Assembly (NCBI RefSeq): GCF_014898815.1 | Contig: NW_026515541.1 | Span: forward strand, 868,001 to 932,000 | Direction of reading: 5' to 3' | Length of the DNA: 64,000 nt | DNA from: Panonychus citri | Lineage: Eukaryota; Arthropoda; Arachnida; Trombidiformes; Tetranychidae | In this document: piece after piece, positions 47,888 to 61,904 of the stretch | Numbering within the stretch: position 1 is the stretch's first letter | How the letters are laid out: each line of letters starts with the position of its first letter | The notes under the pieces: model-generated | What the model saw: the letters and a program-made list of their open reading frames with translations, nothing else | Told to the model about the DNA's origin: nothing | The model's database searches: none | Made by a program: the position numbers and the translations under genes

Positions 47888-47989
47888 AGAAGAAGAAGAA
47901 GAAGAAGAAGAAGAAGAAGAAGAAGAAGAAGAAGAAGAAGAAGAAGAAGAAGAAGAAGAAGAAGAAGAAGAAGAAGAAGAAGAAGAAGA
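47888..47989 (+). repeat. (AGA)34 microsatellite
   Basis: Uninterrupted trinucleotide repeat of 102 bases in a purine-rich kilobase. GAA/TTC repeats of this length adopt triplex (H-DNA) structures and are length-unstable in other genomes. Confidence 0.97.
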
Positions 47990-48934
47990 GATAGAATTCT
48001 GAGTATTCGCCAATTTATTCAGATTCGCAAGAATAATGATGATAATGAAGAGAGAAAGAGGGAGAATGACACACGCCCATATTCATCTTTTGGTATCGAG
48101 ATAATTTGTCACCAAAGATTCACATCTCTCTTAGAAAATAATATTAATAATGATAATAATATTCTGAACGAAAGAAATTATCTTCACTCTCATCATCTGA
48201 ATTATCATCACCATCATGATGAGATAATGATGATCATCAGCATCTTCATTTATGTTATCTTTTTAATATCAATGTTATCCATCCTCATGAGTGAATAAAT
48301 TTCTCACTCTCATTGTTTCTTAGCTTTTTTCACCATCACCTTCTCACTCACTCACTCATCATCATATAACTTTCTCTCTCATTATCATGAAGTCTTCTTG
48401 CCTTTTTTTAGGCAAACAACTTGGAGATCGTAATTTGTTATAACACTTTTATTGTTATCATATCGTTTCCTTTTCCCTTTCAATGCTCAGTTTCATGCTC
48501 GATTCAGTTTATCGTAATAATCATGAGATGATTAGTCTTGTATCTCATGATTGTTTATTATTATTGTCGATGAACCAATTGTTAGATAATTAAAATTATC
48601 GATTATGATTATCAATTGGAAGCTAAAGAATTTGTTTATTTTCTCTTTCTCTTTTCTTATATTATTTTGCATTCTTTTTACCTGAGAAAACAAATTCCAT
48701 CAGCCACTTTTCCATGCATAACTCATCATCATCTTACTCTTATCATTATCTTTATCTTCATCTTCATCATCAACATGATCAGTAACATAAGGTGAAAATG
48801 GCTTCATGAAGATTAGAAAGAGGAATGAAGATGAATCTTACTTTTTTCTTCCTCTTTCCATCGATTATCATATTCTTTTTGTACTTATTTTACATTATTG
48901 AGAGAAAAGAATAAGAATCTTCAATTCACTTTTC

Positions 48935-48938
<4 letters not shown>

Positions 48939-48971
<33 letters not shown>
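48939..48971. repeat. (TC)n microsatellite
   Basis: Run of 33 bases in a pyrimidine-rich kilobase. Confidence 0.9.
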
Positions 48972-48973
<2 letters not shown>

Positions 48974-50986
48974 ACTTTCTTTTGGTTCTCTAATCATCTT
49001 CATCTCTTTTGCATCTTCTTCATTTTCTTCAATGGAAATTAATTTCTATAATCGAATGATATTAGTGAGCAAGAGAGAGAAAACTTCTCTTTCTCTGCTA
49101 AAGAATTATTACTTTTATCTTCCTTTCGTCATCATCATCTTTTTACATTAAATTCATCTGCTTTTCTCCCCTGAATCTTCATCCTCATTGACTCAATTTC
49201 ACTCCTTTTCCTCCCTCACTCACTTTCACTCTCTCTCTCTCTTTCTCTCTCATCTTCATCTTCATCTTCATCATCAAAATTTTTCATAAACTTCAATCAA
49301 CTAACAAAGATGAAGATGAAAATATGTTTATCAAATAATGAAGATGAAAAGAAAGAAAATAATTGTGTTTGTTACTTTTCATCATCATCATGATGATAAT
49401 TCATCTCATTCTCATTCAATACAAGCCTCAGTATCTATGGGTCAACCTTTTAAAGTGATTAGATGTTTAAAGTTAATGTTTTCTTTTCATTATGAGAGAA
49501 TAAAAAAAGTTCTAACTTACAAATTCGATAGAAAAAGAAACAACTTGAACCAATTGAAATTCGAAATTTCAAATTTCAATTGAAAATAAAGTTCTAAACA
49601 AACCTAATGATAATCGAAAACTTTCCACAATTAATAAACTATTATCTTTTTCTCCAACTCAAACAATTTAAATCACGAAAAAATAATCAGATGATTGACA
49701 GAATATGATAAAGACAATGATGACAAGAACTTCTTTAAATCCTCTCACCAGGAATTCATCTTCATCTTTACCTGTGGATGCGAAATTAATTTATTCATTC
49801 AATTCTAATTTCTATGTTAATTCATCATTTCTGTGAATTATGATTACCAGTAAAACTGGATTAGTAAATTGTAATCAAGAGTGACCTTCACCAGGCCAAC
49901 ATGTTACATTATAATTAAAGATATAATCTTAATCCTGAATTGATAATCAATGTTACCTGTTAATCAAAAAACTTTACAACTTTTGTAGGGAAAATGAAAC
50001 TTTGATATTTGAATGAGTTAATTTTTAAATCAACTATTTAAACTGTTGGATGTAAATCAATTTGATTTGTAATCATCGGCATCCCTCTTATCTTCATCAT
50101 CTTCATCCTTGTCAAATGAATTGAAAAACAACTGAGACTCAATTATCATCATCATCATCATCATCATCTTTAGTTTCCAAGTAAACAATCACGATCATCT
50201 TTTTATATATTCATGATAATTATTATGTTCAATTGAAAATTATTCATTGTCATGTCAATGGTAAACATGGATTCAAATTTTCATTGGTAAATTAAAATTG
50301 ATTAAGAAGAAGAGAACTTTAAATTGTCAATCAAATGATCAGGGTGATTAAGAATATACAATAACCTTTGATTAAGAAGGCGAACAAGAAAAAAGTAATT
50401 CCATTCATTAAATTATTTCTTAGATTCAGTTACCCCTGCTAGTAATCAGAATGAATTATATATTTATTTTTAATCATAAATGGTTGTTGTGGTTGTGGTG
50501 GTGGTGAAATAATAATCATGATTATCACCACCCTGTTAATGAGATGGAGATGATGATGAGTGAGTGAGATTTGAAAACAAAAATTACACAATGAACAATG
50601 AACAACAATCTGATCACATTGATAGTTCATTGATTATCTTTGGGGTATTAACATGGAGATAGAAAGAACAAAAAATTATTCATCTTGAATGGAAAATGCT
50701 TGTGGATATAATTCAGTTCATTTCATGACCTTTTCCATCTAATCATGATGATAAACAGAGAGAGAGAGATAAATGTCTCACTCCATCTTCACTCATCTTG
50801 TGTCCATCTAAGGTCCAGAGATTTTAGTCTATTGTATTTTTTTGCTTTTGTTTTTTTCTCATCTTCTCATCTTGTAGTTTTTTTTATACTTTCTTCATCT
50901 TCCTTGATTATCTTTGTTCAATAGTAATTGTGCAAAAGGGGTGGGTGATGTAGATCACTCTAAATAAGATGAAGCAAGATGAGGAT

Positions 50987-50988
<2 letters not shown>

Positions 50989-51023
<35 letters not shown>
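50989..51023. repeat. (GA)n microsatellite
   Basis: Run of 35 bases. Confidence 0.9.
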
Positions 51024-51025
<2 letters not shown>

Positions 51026-51247
51026 AATCTTTACAAGTAGATAAAGTCACTTTGCTAATAACACCTCAAGACACACTTCAAGGTCTTAGAATGTGATTCT
51101 CTGCATTAATTTTCTCACTCTCTGCCTCTCTCTCTTTTCTTATCATCCTAATCACCATCAATAGCATCTTCATCTCCCTCTCTATCTTTTTTTTTGTCTT
51201 TTTACACTCACTTGCAGATATCAAGTGGCTCCCTGGGATTTGATATC

Positions 51248-51249
<2 letters not shown>

Positions 51250-51285
<36 letters not shown>
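51250..51285. repeat. (CT)n microsatellite
   Basis: Run of about 36 bases, 227 bases after the GA run at 50989-51023 and complementary to it. Confidence 0.9.
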
Positions 51286-51287
<2 letters not shown>

Positions 51288-52880
51288 AAAGGTCTTACAT
51301 GCATCTTATTCTGGTTGTTTTTTTTATCTTCCACCCACCACCTCCACTCTTCCTAAGAAGATGATGAAGAAGACATTGCAAATTGTCTTGATTGTCGCCA
51401 TCTAATTTACTCAATCTTACCAATTTATTCATTTTCTTTTCTTTTCCTTGATCATCATCATCAGAATATCATCCTCATCTCTTTCTTTCATCATCTTCTT
51501 CTTCCTTCCAATCAAAGTTAACACTCTCTCCAAGTTCAATCAAAATGATTCACAATAACCTCTCACTTTCTCCCACACTACAGTTTATTCATTAGATTCA
51601 CTGTTTTTTACCATGAAAGTGACTTAATTTTATTCTCATTCTTAATAAGATCAATCAGAAAGAGAATCAGTAAAAATAATCAAACACCTTCACCCTAAAT
51701 TAAACAATCAACGAGAGAGAGAGAGAGAGAGAGACAGTCATACAAAATCCATTCAATTTGCTCAAGCCATTTACTTGATGATGAAACAAATCAGAATTGA
51801 CAATTCTGATAATGATCAAGATGAAAATTAATATCAAGTGAAAATGATTATAATCAAGTTACTTAAATAATAAATTGTTAAATAATATTAAAGGTTTGGT
51901 ATTAAAAAGTTTGATGAAAATGTTTCAAGTACTGATATTAAAGTTGAGCATGATGATGATGATGATGCTTCTGATGATTCTGTTGATGATAATCATAATA
52001 ATAATGATGATCCAAAGGAGTCATGTGTCAATAATGAAAATGATGATGATAATGATGATAGTTGAAGATGTTAAATTGCATATCTTGATATTTTTTAATA
52101 ATAATCATGTTGTTTGTCATCAGCATCATGAAATCAGCATCAGAAGCACAGGAGCAAAAAAAAGGATGAGGATAAAAATGATGGAGCCCATAATTTAGTT
52201 TCTCATAAAATTTCATCATCATAATCATCATTATCATCATAGTTTTTAACTCTCTCTCTCTCTCACCCTCCCTCATCCGCCTTCCACCACCTCCTCCTCC
52301 CACTTATTACTGAAAAAGTAAATCAGAAATCAAAGATGAGGGAAAAAAACATCTACGACAAGTGAATAACATTGTGACGATGATGATGATTATAAGAAAA
52401 AAACAAGACAAAAAGATGATGATGATAACTATAGACAGAGAAGATGCTTAAATGATGATGAGAATGAGCTGAAAAGATGATAAAATAACCTCTAAATTGA
52501 ATGAAAATTTCAAAATTATCATCATTATATTTCCTTCATTATTATTACCTTACTCATCATCACTTTGTTCACTCTCTCTCTCCATCCTCATCTTCATCCT
52601 CATAATAATAGTAATGAATTCCTATGCTATTATTATAAAGCATTAGAAATAATATTAAAAAAAAGGTAAAATTTTGGCCATAAAAAAATGCGCATCAATA
52701 ATTACGTTGATGATAATTGAATTTAATTGTAATCCATCAATGAACCAATACTAAATTACCAAAAATCTTTACTCTCTAATCGTTGGACCTTCAACCCTCT
52801 TGGCCCAGGGCTGCAGTTTACATGAAAAAAAGCATCACTCCTCCTCCTACAAGATGAAAATGATGATGATGAGGAAGATA

Positions 52881-53934
52881 AATAATATCAAGGTAACATC
52901 AGAAAAAAAAATTATTTCCACAAGCTCAAAGTCATAAGAGCGTAATATTTAACATGAGAATAGGTGGCAAGAAAAATTATCTTCATTTTCATCAATAATC
53001 AAAGTGATTAAATTGATTTTTAACTATTCATCCTCATCTTCATCATCATTATTAACTTGATGATGATGATAATTGTTTCCGGTCAACATTGACCAGGTAA
53101 AAACGTTTCAAAGTTGCTTCATTTTTGCATCGATTTGGTTTTTTTTAATACCTTCAATTTAACTTGTCAATAATTTGATAGTTTGGTAAAAATAATGATG
53201 AGGATGCTGATGAAACTTTTACCTTTACCTTTACAATATTTGACACTAATAACCAGTGATGATGATTAAATCCCTTTAATTACCACTGGATGATAATTAC
53301 TATTAATTAGTGGCCAGAAAGAAACAATTTACTTTGCCGTTCAATTGATTTCTTTTGTTTTCATTTTCACCAATTCTTTTAGCAAAGAAAGTGAATCTTT
53401 TTTTTTTTACCTGAGAGGTAAAAACAAAAGTGACCATTGGCTATTATGTATTGTAATTGTTGTTGTTGCTGTTTATTGTTGATGTAAAGATTGACAGGTA
53501 GAGTAAAAAAAAATATATAATTAAGTTTGATGCTTTTTTCCTTGAGACTTGTAAATGATTATCATTTTTACCTGGAAAATGATTTTACCTTTTTACCTTA
53601 GAGTTTGTTGTTTATGTTAATAATGATGAGGATGCAATGATTTTTCAAGATAATGAGTTTCCTAAGATAATTATTATAATACATTGGTGATGATGATTAG
53701 ATGATGAGAAATCTATTTTTTTAATAATCTCTGAACACCTTTACCTTTTGATTGACAGGTAAACACTTAAGCCAACATTTAACTAAATCTGTTAATCGTA
53801 TCCATCGGTTTTGTCTGAAAAGATTTGAAAACCTTTAATCTTCAGGTTAATCCTCTACCATTGGTGTTAATCACTACCTTTCAATGTCTTTGCTTTGCTT
53901 TTAATTGTTACGACAATTAACTAACATCAATTGT

Positions 53935-53936
<2 letters not shown>
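52881..53936. other. AT-rich block with many TTTACCT / AGGTAAA words
   Basis: CAGGTA or its complement appears repeatedly (for example 53094, 53496, 53757), together with TTTACCTTTTACC-like strings. These words resemble both splice donors and Snail/Zelda-type sites. No exon could be built from them. Confidence 0.35.

Positions 53937-53977
<41 letters not shown>
53937..53977. repeat. (TC)n microsatellite
   Basis: Run of 41 bases. Confidence 0.93.
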
Positions 53978-53981
<4 letters not shown>

Positions 53982-56900
53982 GATTTGATGAATACAATTA
54001 GAGTTGATTAGCTGATTAGACTCACCGATTTGATTGAATATTCTGTCTCTTATCTTGAACATGATGTTTTAATCTCGAAGGTGATAAAAGTTTTGTAATT
54101 GTTTTCTATCGGAACCGGAAAGAGAAACATGATTTTTATTTTCTTTTTCTTGTTCATTATCATCATTATCTTTACCATTGATGTGAAAGGTGAGCAGTAG
54201 AGGTAAGAGGGAGGGGAAGAGAAGGAAATAATGAAATAATAATACTCATCATCTTCTTCTCATTGATGATGATGAGAGTGAAGCTCCAATGACCATGTTA
54301 AATGGTCAATCAAAATAGCCACAGGAAAAGAGGAAAAAAATGATGAGAAGAAAACAAAATTTTCAACCAATTTTCATTCCGTTGATGAGGATGATTATGA
54401 TGATAATTATGATGATGATGATTATTGTAGTGGCTACTTGTATGTACTATCATTAAATGTCATTGAACAATAACAACTAAATCTGATGCAAGAAGAAAAT
54501 CAAATCAATATATATTTGAGAGATAATTTTTTCTAAATGATGATGATAAAGAAAAAGAGAGAGAGAGAGAGAGAGAAATGATCGTGATTAAAGCTACGAT
54601 GATGATGAAGATAAAGATGCCCTGCGGGAAGATACAATAGTAGCCTTATTATTGATTGGGGGTGGATGAGGTTAGTTGATTGCGTGTCTTAATCTTACTC
54701 ATCTACATCTTGAACAATGATAGAAACGCCAATGTAACAAAAAGATGAACAAGATGATGATGAAGATAAACAATGTCCGGAAAGTGAAAGAGTAGCCAAG
54801 AGTAATCATCATCATTATCATCATCATAATCTTCATCAATGATTACACCTGATTAGAAAATGTTTGCATCAAAATTTTAATGGAGATTTTTTTTCTCTCT
54901 CTCTCTCTCTCTCTCTTCAACAAATGAATGAAAAACTAAATCTCTTGACCCATTATGAGGAAGATAATGATTTTATACTAACTGACCAATGGTCATTTGT
55001 GTGTTGTGAACAACATGAAACAAACGATTTACACAAGAAATAAGGTAAGAAAAAATTACTCCATGGACACAAAACTTTCATCATGATGAATACTTAACAT
55101 TGAATGATAATAATACCAACAAGTAAATAAATTACACCTTCTTAATCATCTACCTGTAATTTACCTGTAAATTACTTTTAATCTAATAGCAACAATCACG
55201 AAGTTAATCAATGATCATGATTAGATGATGATGATGATGATGATGAGGGTGGGAAGATAAAAGCTTCTGTTTGATCTTCATGTTGATTCATTTTCATTCA
55301 GAATCCAATCTAATAAAGCAACAAAGTTATGATAATAATGATTATAATTTGCTCTCTCTCTCTCCCTCCCTCTATTCATCCCGCTCGTTCAGTGGTTGAT
55401 AATAATGATAATTTTCATGATAGAGAATAAAATTTCAGGGAGAAAGTTTTACATACATGAAAATGAAATGGAAAAGTTTAAATTCATATTGAGAGATAAA
55501 AGCAAATTTCAAAATTCTGGTTAATATTATCATTATATCATCATTTTCATCCTCCTCCTCATCATCCTCTTGTTATTGTTATCATTGAAATACTAATATG
55601 AAGATGAAAATAATTTCTATTACCTTAATATAAACGATAGAGTTAATTGTAATCAGAATTTATGGAAAATGAGAAATAAAAAAGTTCTGGTGACAATTGT
55701 GACTTCTCCCCTTCTCATCTTGCTATCATGGTAACATCCTGTTGCTTTATATTATTAAAATGAAAATGATATTAATTCATCAAGAGAATCATCTTCATCA
55801 TGATCAGCATTCAAACGAGAAGATGAAATGAAATGTTTATTTTTTTTAGGGGAAAAAAACTTAAATTTATTTTGTTTTCCAATCACAACGATTGTAATCA
55901 ATTTTAATTCAGTTCCAAATTATCTGGTGAATCCTATTGTTAAATATTTCCCATCTAAATAATAATAATCATAAATCCAAAGGTAATCAACTTAATGATT
56001 ACCAATTGATTAAGTTAATTGTGTGTCCCTATGAAAATTTGGCTCTTTTTTTCATCATGAAACTTTTCTTGATCAACCAAACTCGATGCTGATTATGATC
56101 ATTGTTATTAATTTAATAACAATGTTATTTTGTTTTTTTCCCGGAATCAAATGTAACAATCAAAAACTTAAATCCATTATCATCATGTTGATAATAATAA
56201 ACCTTAATCAAAACCTGTCAATATAATCATCATTGTGATTAAACTGAAAAAAACTATTGTTAATATGATTACCTGGTCTTTGCAACCATGAATAACAATG
56301 ATCATCATAATCAATGATAATGATAATGATTCAACTAATCATGGCGAGAGAGTGAGAGTGAGAGATGCTGATGAAGATGAGGATGATAATAACAATTGCT
56401 AGGTTAACTTTTTTATTACCATGATGATGATGATGATGAGAAATGTTAATAACATGATGATAATATTATAAGATTTTACCTTTTCTTAATCATAATGTTT
56501 CATTAAGTCAAAATGAACCGAGTTAACCTTTGAAATTATCATGATAATTTTGATCTTCATCATTTGAATCAGAATCGGTTTGAGACATTCAATTGGAGAG
56601 TTTGGATTATTTTGTTTTTATCAAAGGTAATTACATATTCATATTAATTGGATGACAGTTAGTAACTAATTATCAGGGGGAATAATGAGTGATGAGGATG
56701 CTTTGATTGTTTCCATGGTTATGATAGATTATTGTTATTAGGGATAAGATGATGAAAGGGTGGATTGTGTGTTGATGATGAAGATGGAGATGGAAAACTA
56801 GAAAAGGGATCAGCTGAAGGGATAAACTTGAGAGAGTACATGAGGCGGGAGATGAATTACAGAATTGATAGCTGGAAATGAGGGAGAGAAAATCTTATAT

Positions 56901-57405
56901 TTACTGTTCAGTTTTTTTTTCTTCTTCTCTTTTTCATCCTCATCATCTGGGCAATAATAGTTTATGAACTTTTTTAATTTCGCTTGATTGGTTGGTCTTC
57001 TGATGATGATGATGATCATCATCATCATGAACCAATGATGAGGATGACGGTGAATTTTTCTCTTCATTGTTTGTAACATTTTATTTAGCTTTCTCTTTCT
57101 TTATTTTCTTTGATGTTGTAAACTTTTTTTTTCCATCATTTTCATCTTCATCATCCTGATCACCTCTTCCATTTTAAAAGATTCTTTTGAGACTTTTCAC
57201 TTTTAATTCTCCCTCCTACTCCACCCTCTTCTTCTTGACTCAGTTCGAAAAATATCAATCGATTGACATTAATTATATCCTAGAGTTTTTCTCTATTCTC
57301 CTTATCATCCTCATCATTGTAAGAAGATGAGGAAACAAAAACACAAAGTTTTCTCTCTTCGATTGCTAAATAAATAAAAATAAGAAAAAAGAAGGAGAAT
57401 CAAAG

Positions 57406-57453
<48 letters not shown>

Positions 57454-58928
57454 CAGTGAGGAGGAAGTAGGAAGATGAGGGAAAAAGTGATGAGGATAAA
57501 CTTTAGTTTAAAAATTTTATCGATCAATGGTCAAGTTTGGGAAATTTTCTTGTCTCAATTTCACATTATCATTTTATCCTCTTTACTTATTTTCTTACAT
57601 CATCTCCATCTTCTTGATCGCTCATCTTCATCTTCATCTTTTTTTTCTTCTCCAAAAAATCATCCCCTTTTCATCTTCACCCAGAATTTCATCAAAATGA
57701 GTTTATATTAAAAGTCGAAAGTTTCTTTTTCTCTTGTTTATCCCTGCAAACTTAAACTCGAACCAGTTACAAAGTTTAATAACCATTTCAATAGTTTTTT
57801 GACTTTATCAAATTCTCTGGGATATCAGAGGAAAAAGATGAGGATGAAAAAGAGAAGGATAAGTAAAGAGAGAAAAGGTAATTTTAAAGGCGTAAAAAAA
57901 GTGATTCCAACAAAGAAACACAATAAGATGAGAGAGAAAATTAATTATACCTAACGGTAGTTTACGCAATCTCTTCATCTTATTTTCTTTATTCTCTTTC
58001 TTTTATCATCCTCATCATCTTTTCCTCTTCTTCTTTTTTTTAATCTTCCTTCTGGTTACCAAGGAAATTATAATGATTTTTATTACTTTTCACTAACTAA
58101 TTTCATCCTCTCGATCTCTCCTTAAGCGCCATCAGTTGAACGATCCTGAAGTTATAATCATCTTCATCTTCCTTGTCATCATTTTCATCCAGAGTGTCAA
58201 TTTGCATGCGCATTCACAGAAATTATCATGATAATCAAGTTGATTAGTTATCATGAGAATTAACTAATGATTACAATTAACTAATTTCATTTCACTTTAT
58301 TATTGATGATCGAATCTATTTTTTTTCTTCTTCTTGTTTTTTACTCCCTTCCAATGATTAATATTAATCATCATCATCATCATCATCATGTTGATCATCA
58401 AGGTAATAAATCAATAATTAACTTTTCCAATTGATTAATGTTAATAAATTGGGTAACAATCATAATAATTATTGGGTTCATTTGTTGTTTAATCAATAAT
58501 TTATTTCATATTATTTTTTTTTTTCATCAAAACTTTTACCATTGATTATATTGAGAGATGAAGCTAGAAAAACAATGTAACATTAATTAACTTCCGGGAT
58601 TTGACAATCAATCAAAAGTAATTTACTAATTGTATTAAATGAGGATAAAATTTCATAATATTTATCACATTTAATAATCTTGATGATGAGATGAGGAGGA
58701 TTGGAGAGAGAGAGAGTGAGTGAGTTTGTTAATCATTGATCGTCATCATTTTTGGCAAAAGGGTTTTCATTGTTCTGGTTAATATGTAATATTATGGATG
58801 ATGTCCAGTTAAGATGATAATGATGATCAACCATGATGATTATATAATGGTCACTCTTGTTGGTCATGTTGTTACTCTTGTCCATGGGTCTAAACGCTAT
58901 TAGAACAATAATCTAAGAAAGGAAAGTA
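53978..58928. other. Gene-poor region
   Basis: Alternating GAT-rich, TC-rich and TTAATTGT-rich sequence. A GA run lies at 57427-57453, preceded by GAAA units. Other notes are an X-box-like word at 58055-58068, CTAACGGTAG at 57951-57960 and GCATGCGCA at 58204-58212. No coding region was supported. Confidence 0.35.
57427..57453. repeat. (GAAA)n(GA)n compound microsatellite
   Basis: GAAA units from about 57410 pass into a GA run of 27 bases. Confidence 0.85.
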
Positions 58929-58952
58929 AGAGAGAGAGAGAGAGAGAGAGAG
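58929..58952. repeat. (AG)12 microsatellite
   Basis: Perfect run of 24 bases. Confidence 0.9.
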
Positions 58953-61839
58953 GAGGTAGGAAGATGAAGAGAGGAGAAACTAGAGTGGACTCTAAATCGA
59001 TTAACCAGAATGATGACCACAAAGTGATCAACTGGCTTGCGACTTTCTCACTTTTTTCATCCTCATCCTTTCGTCATCATAATCATCTTCATCCACTCTC
59101 TCTCACTCACAATATAAACATTGAATTATCAAATGCATTTGTCTTCCTTTATGTCTACATAAGTGTTAACCATTGTCAGCATTTATCCATTAACTATCCC
59201 ACCGAATATTTATTTCATCCCTCATTCCAACCACTTTCTCCCTCTCTCTCTTTTCATCCCGCTCTCACTTTATCATCATTGCCTCTCTTTATATCCTCAT
59301 CACTCTTTCATTTATTGTCATTAAAAGACATTCCCATTGGTCCTTTGGGCAACAACAAACCCTTTATGTACCACTTGCTATGTAACCCTTTTTATCCCTC
59401 TCACTCTCACTCTCATTCTCTCTCTCTCTCTTTCTCTCTCTAACCCCATCACCACCACCTCTCTCTTCATTTATCACCCTCTTCCTCCTCCTTTTAACCC
59501 TTTTTATATGGTTTCCTGACTTTAATTCAAAAAGCATCCTCATCACTTACAGTGAGAAAAAAAATAGACGATGTAATAACCTTTGTGGTTAACAGTTAAT
59601 AATAATTAAACACGTACAAGTTAACACGTTATCGTTTTTTTTATTCATTTAACACTCGCCCCAAACTTAACCCACCTCCTCTCGTTAATCCACTTAACCT
59701 TTACATTTAACCCTTTCTTTTTTACAACAACAATAATCCCTGTCACTAAACCCTTCATGCCCATTTTATCATCTCCATAATCATAATCATCATCATCTTC
59801 TTCATTCATTCATTTGTTAAAATGTTTACATAACATTTTGTGTCCCAATTAACCAATAAAAACCCTTGGTTCCCGCCTTTTCCTGTCACCTCATCACTAT
59901 CAACTGATTATCCAATCATTATGCATATGCTAATTACTTTCATTATCCTAGATTAATTAACTGTCATCATTAACATAGACACACCTTTTGTTTCTGTAGT
60001 AATTATATTGCTGAGCAATTGTAACGGTAAAATTTATCCTCAAACATTGAACCTCCCAATCCTTGGATGTTGATAATTATCATTATCACAAAGAAAATTG
60101 AACATGCCAGAAATTAATTAATTAACATTAACATGGATGCAAAGTTATCATCATCATCATCATCATCATCTATGCTGATTGTTGATATATGAAAATCATG
60201 CGCTTTAATCAATGGCAAGGATACCCAAAAGTTAATTGCATCACTAAAGGCTGTAAATGCTGTAATATGGAGGCAAGAAAAAAATAATTATAATAATGAT
60301 TAACAAAGCAAAGAAGGAAGAAGATGAGGAAGATGATGATGATGAGAAAAAAGAGAAAGAAAGAGAAATGGAAGCCATTTTTATTCTTATGTATATTCGA
60401 GGTTCTATCATATCGATTAGTCGCTAATTTAGTTGCCGTAAAATTGGATCAATATCTTCAGTGTAGATTAGAAGAAGAGAAAGAAAGAAAGAAAGAGAGG
60501 GAGAAGGTGGAAGAGGAGAAAGAGCAAATTCTAGAGGTGGGTGAGGGTGGGAGAGAGAGAGGGTGAGTTCTTAAAAGACATGCGGATCCATCTTCTTATG
60601 AACAAGTTTGCTTAAATTAAGTATGCTCCAAAAATCGGGCGATAAATGAACGAAAAGAAAGAGAACCAGAAGATGATGATGATGATCATTCTCTCTCTCT
60701 CTGAGAGAAGATGAGGATGGAAAAATAATATGACTTTGATGAGAGAACGAGAGAGAGAGATCAAAGAAGATGGAGTATTAGAAAAGAATAGAAAAAAATA
60801 AGAGACAAAACATTCTAATTATATGATGAGTATTATTACGATTATCATCTTCTTTCCACGATTATTATTATACTGAAGAGGTGCAAATATATGCATGAGA
60901 AAAGGATGCGGATGATAAAGAGTTTGGAATCGGAGGTGAGCGAGTTCTGATAATAATAATGAGAAAATCTCAATAAGATGATCAGTGGATCCAAATTTAT
61001 CTCAGCATTTATTTTGTATCTCATCTCAATGGGCTGGCGTTTTTTTAGAAATAATTTTGTTTTTTTTTCTTCCATAATGTTCACTTATGAAAAGTTCTGA
61101 TATAATTCTTAGCATTTACAAGTTAACAACAATCTCAAAGGTCTCACCTGAATTCAGGTTAACAGTCTCCATGAAAATTTCTCTTTCTTTTCTTTCATTT
61201 TCTTTCACTTGAGATTCAATGTTTATCCGAATGAAACTTTTTCTCTCACAACATAACTTTTGATTTCGAGACTTGCCCGATAAACTGGAAGAACTGAAAT
61301 CGAACTTTTCGAAAACGATTCTAAAAAAAGTTCTATTTACAAATATTTTTTTCTATTGTCTGATTGTTGGAATACTAAATTAAATGAGTTGATTGATTAT
61401 TTGTCATTCGAAAAGGTTTCAATTAGCCAAAAGATGGCGCTGGTTGTTACATTTAACTAGAAAACCAATTAATTGATTAAATGAATTAAGTCTTTGGATA
61501 TATTATTAAATTTAACTTATAGCCTTGATGTTGATAATGATGACAATGATGATGATGATGATAATGTTAACCTGAATATTGATATTGATCCATAGTTGGT
61601 TTAATGATGATGATCAATATTGATTGATGATGAAGAAGAGGATGAAAACTCTTAATGAAGATGAGGAAGAAGATATTAAAAGGGATAAGGGGGATGAAGA
61701 TAAAAGGAGTTAATTGAAAATCAAATTAAAGGGTTACACTTGTTAATGTATTTACTGAATCAAATTGAATTATTGATTAAATAAACTGATAATAATCATG
61801 ATAATGGTCATCCTTTTAGTCACTCCCTCTCCCTCTTAG

Positions 61840-61843
<4 letters not shown>
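58953..61843. other. Gene-poor region
   Basis: An open frame at 58964-59443 looks long, but its second half is Ser/Leu-repeat from TC-rich DNA and its first half lacks any recognisable feature. GTAACGGTAAA is at 60021-60031, TTCCCGCC (E2F-like) at 59870-59877 and a CTCF-like site at 61427-61440. Confidence 0.35.
61427..61440 (+). promoter_or_regulatory. CTCF-like site
   Basis: CCAAAAGATGGCGC agrees with the CTCF core CCASYAGRKGGCRS at 12 of 14 positions, including the AGRKGGCRS half completely. Confidence 0.35.

Positions 61844-61901
<58 letters not shown>
61844..61901. repeat. (CT)29 microsatellite
   Basis: Perfect run of 58 bases; the complementary 90-base GA run begins 623 bases further on. 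Confidence 0.95.

Positions 61902-61904
<3 letters not shown>

Larger units (their letters stand above)
47990..52880. other. Gene-poor region, pyrimidine-rich then mixed
   Basis: Plus strand is pyrimidine-rich from 48.2 to 49.3 kb, the reverse of the preceding purine-rich kilobase. TC runs lie at 48939-48971 and 51250-51285, a GA run at 50989-51023. AAAAAAAGTTCTAA occurs near 49505. TGTCGCCATCTA (51393-51404) is the inverted copy of the CTCF-like word. No gene was seen. Confidence 0.35.

Noticed and set aside
58964..59443. Plus-strand frame of 159 codons, the longest in the desert
   Set aside because: The second half is TC-repeat-derived Ser/Leu/His and the first half matches nothing recognised. 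An overlapping open frame on the other strand also argues against coding.
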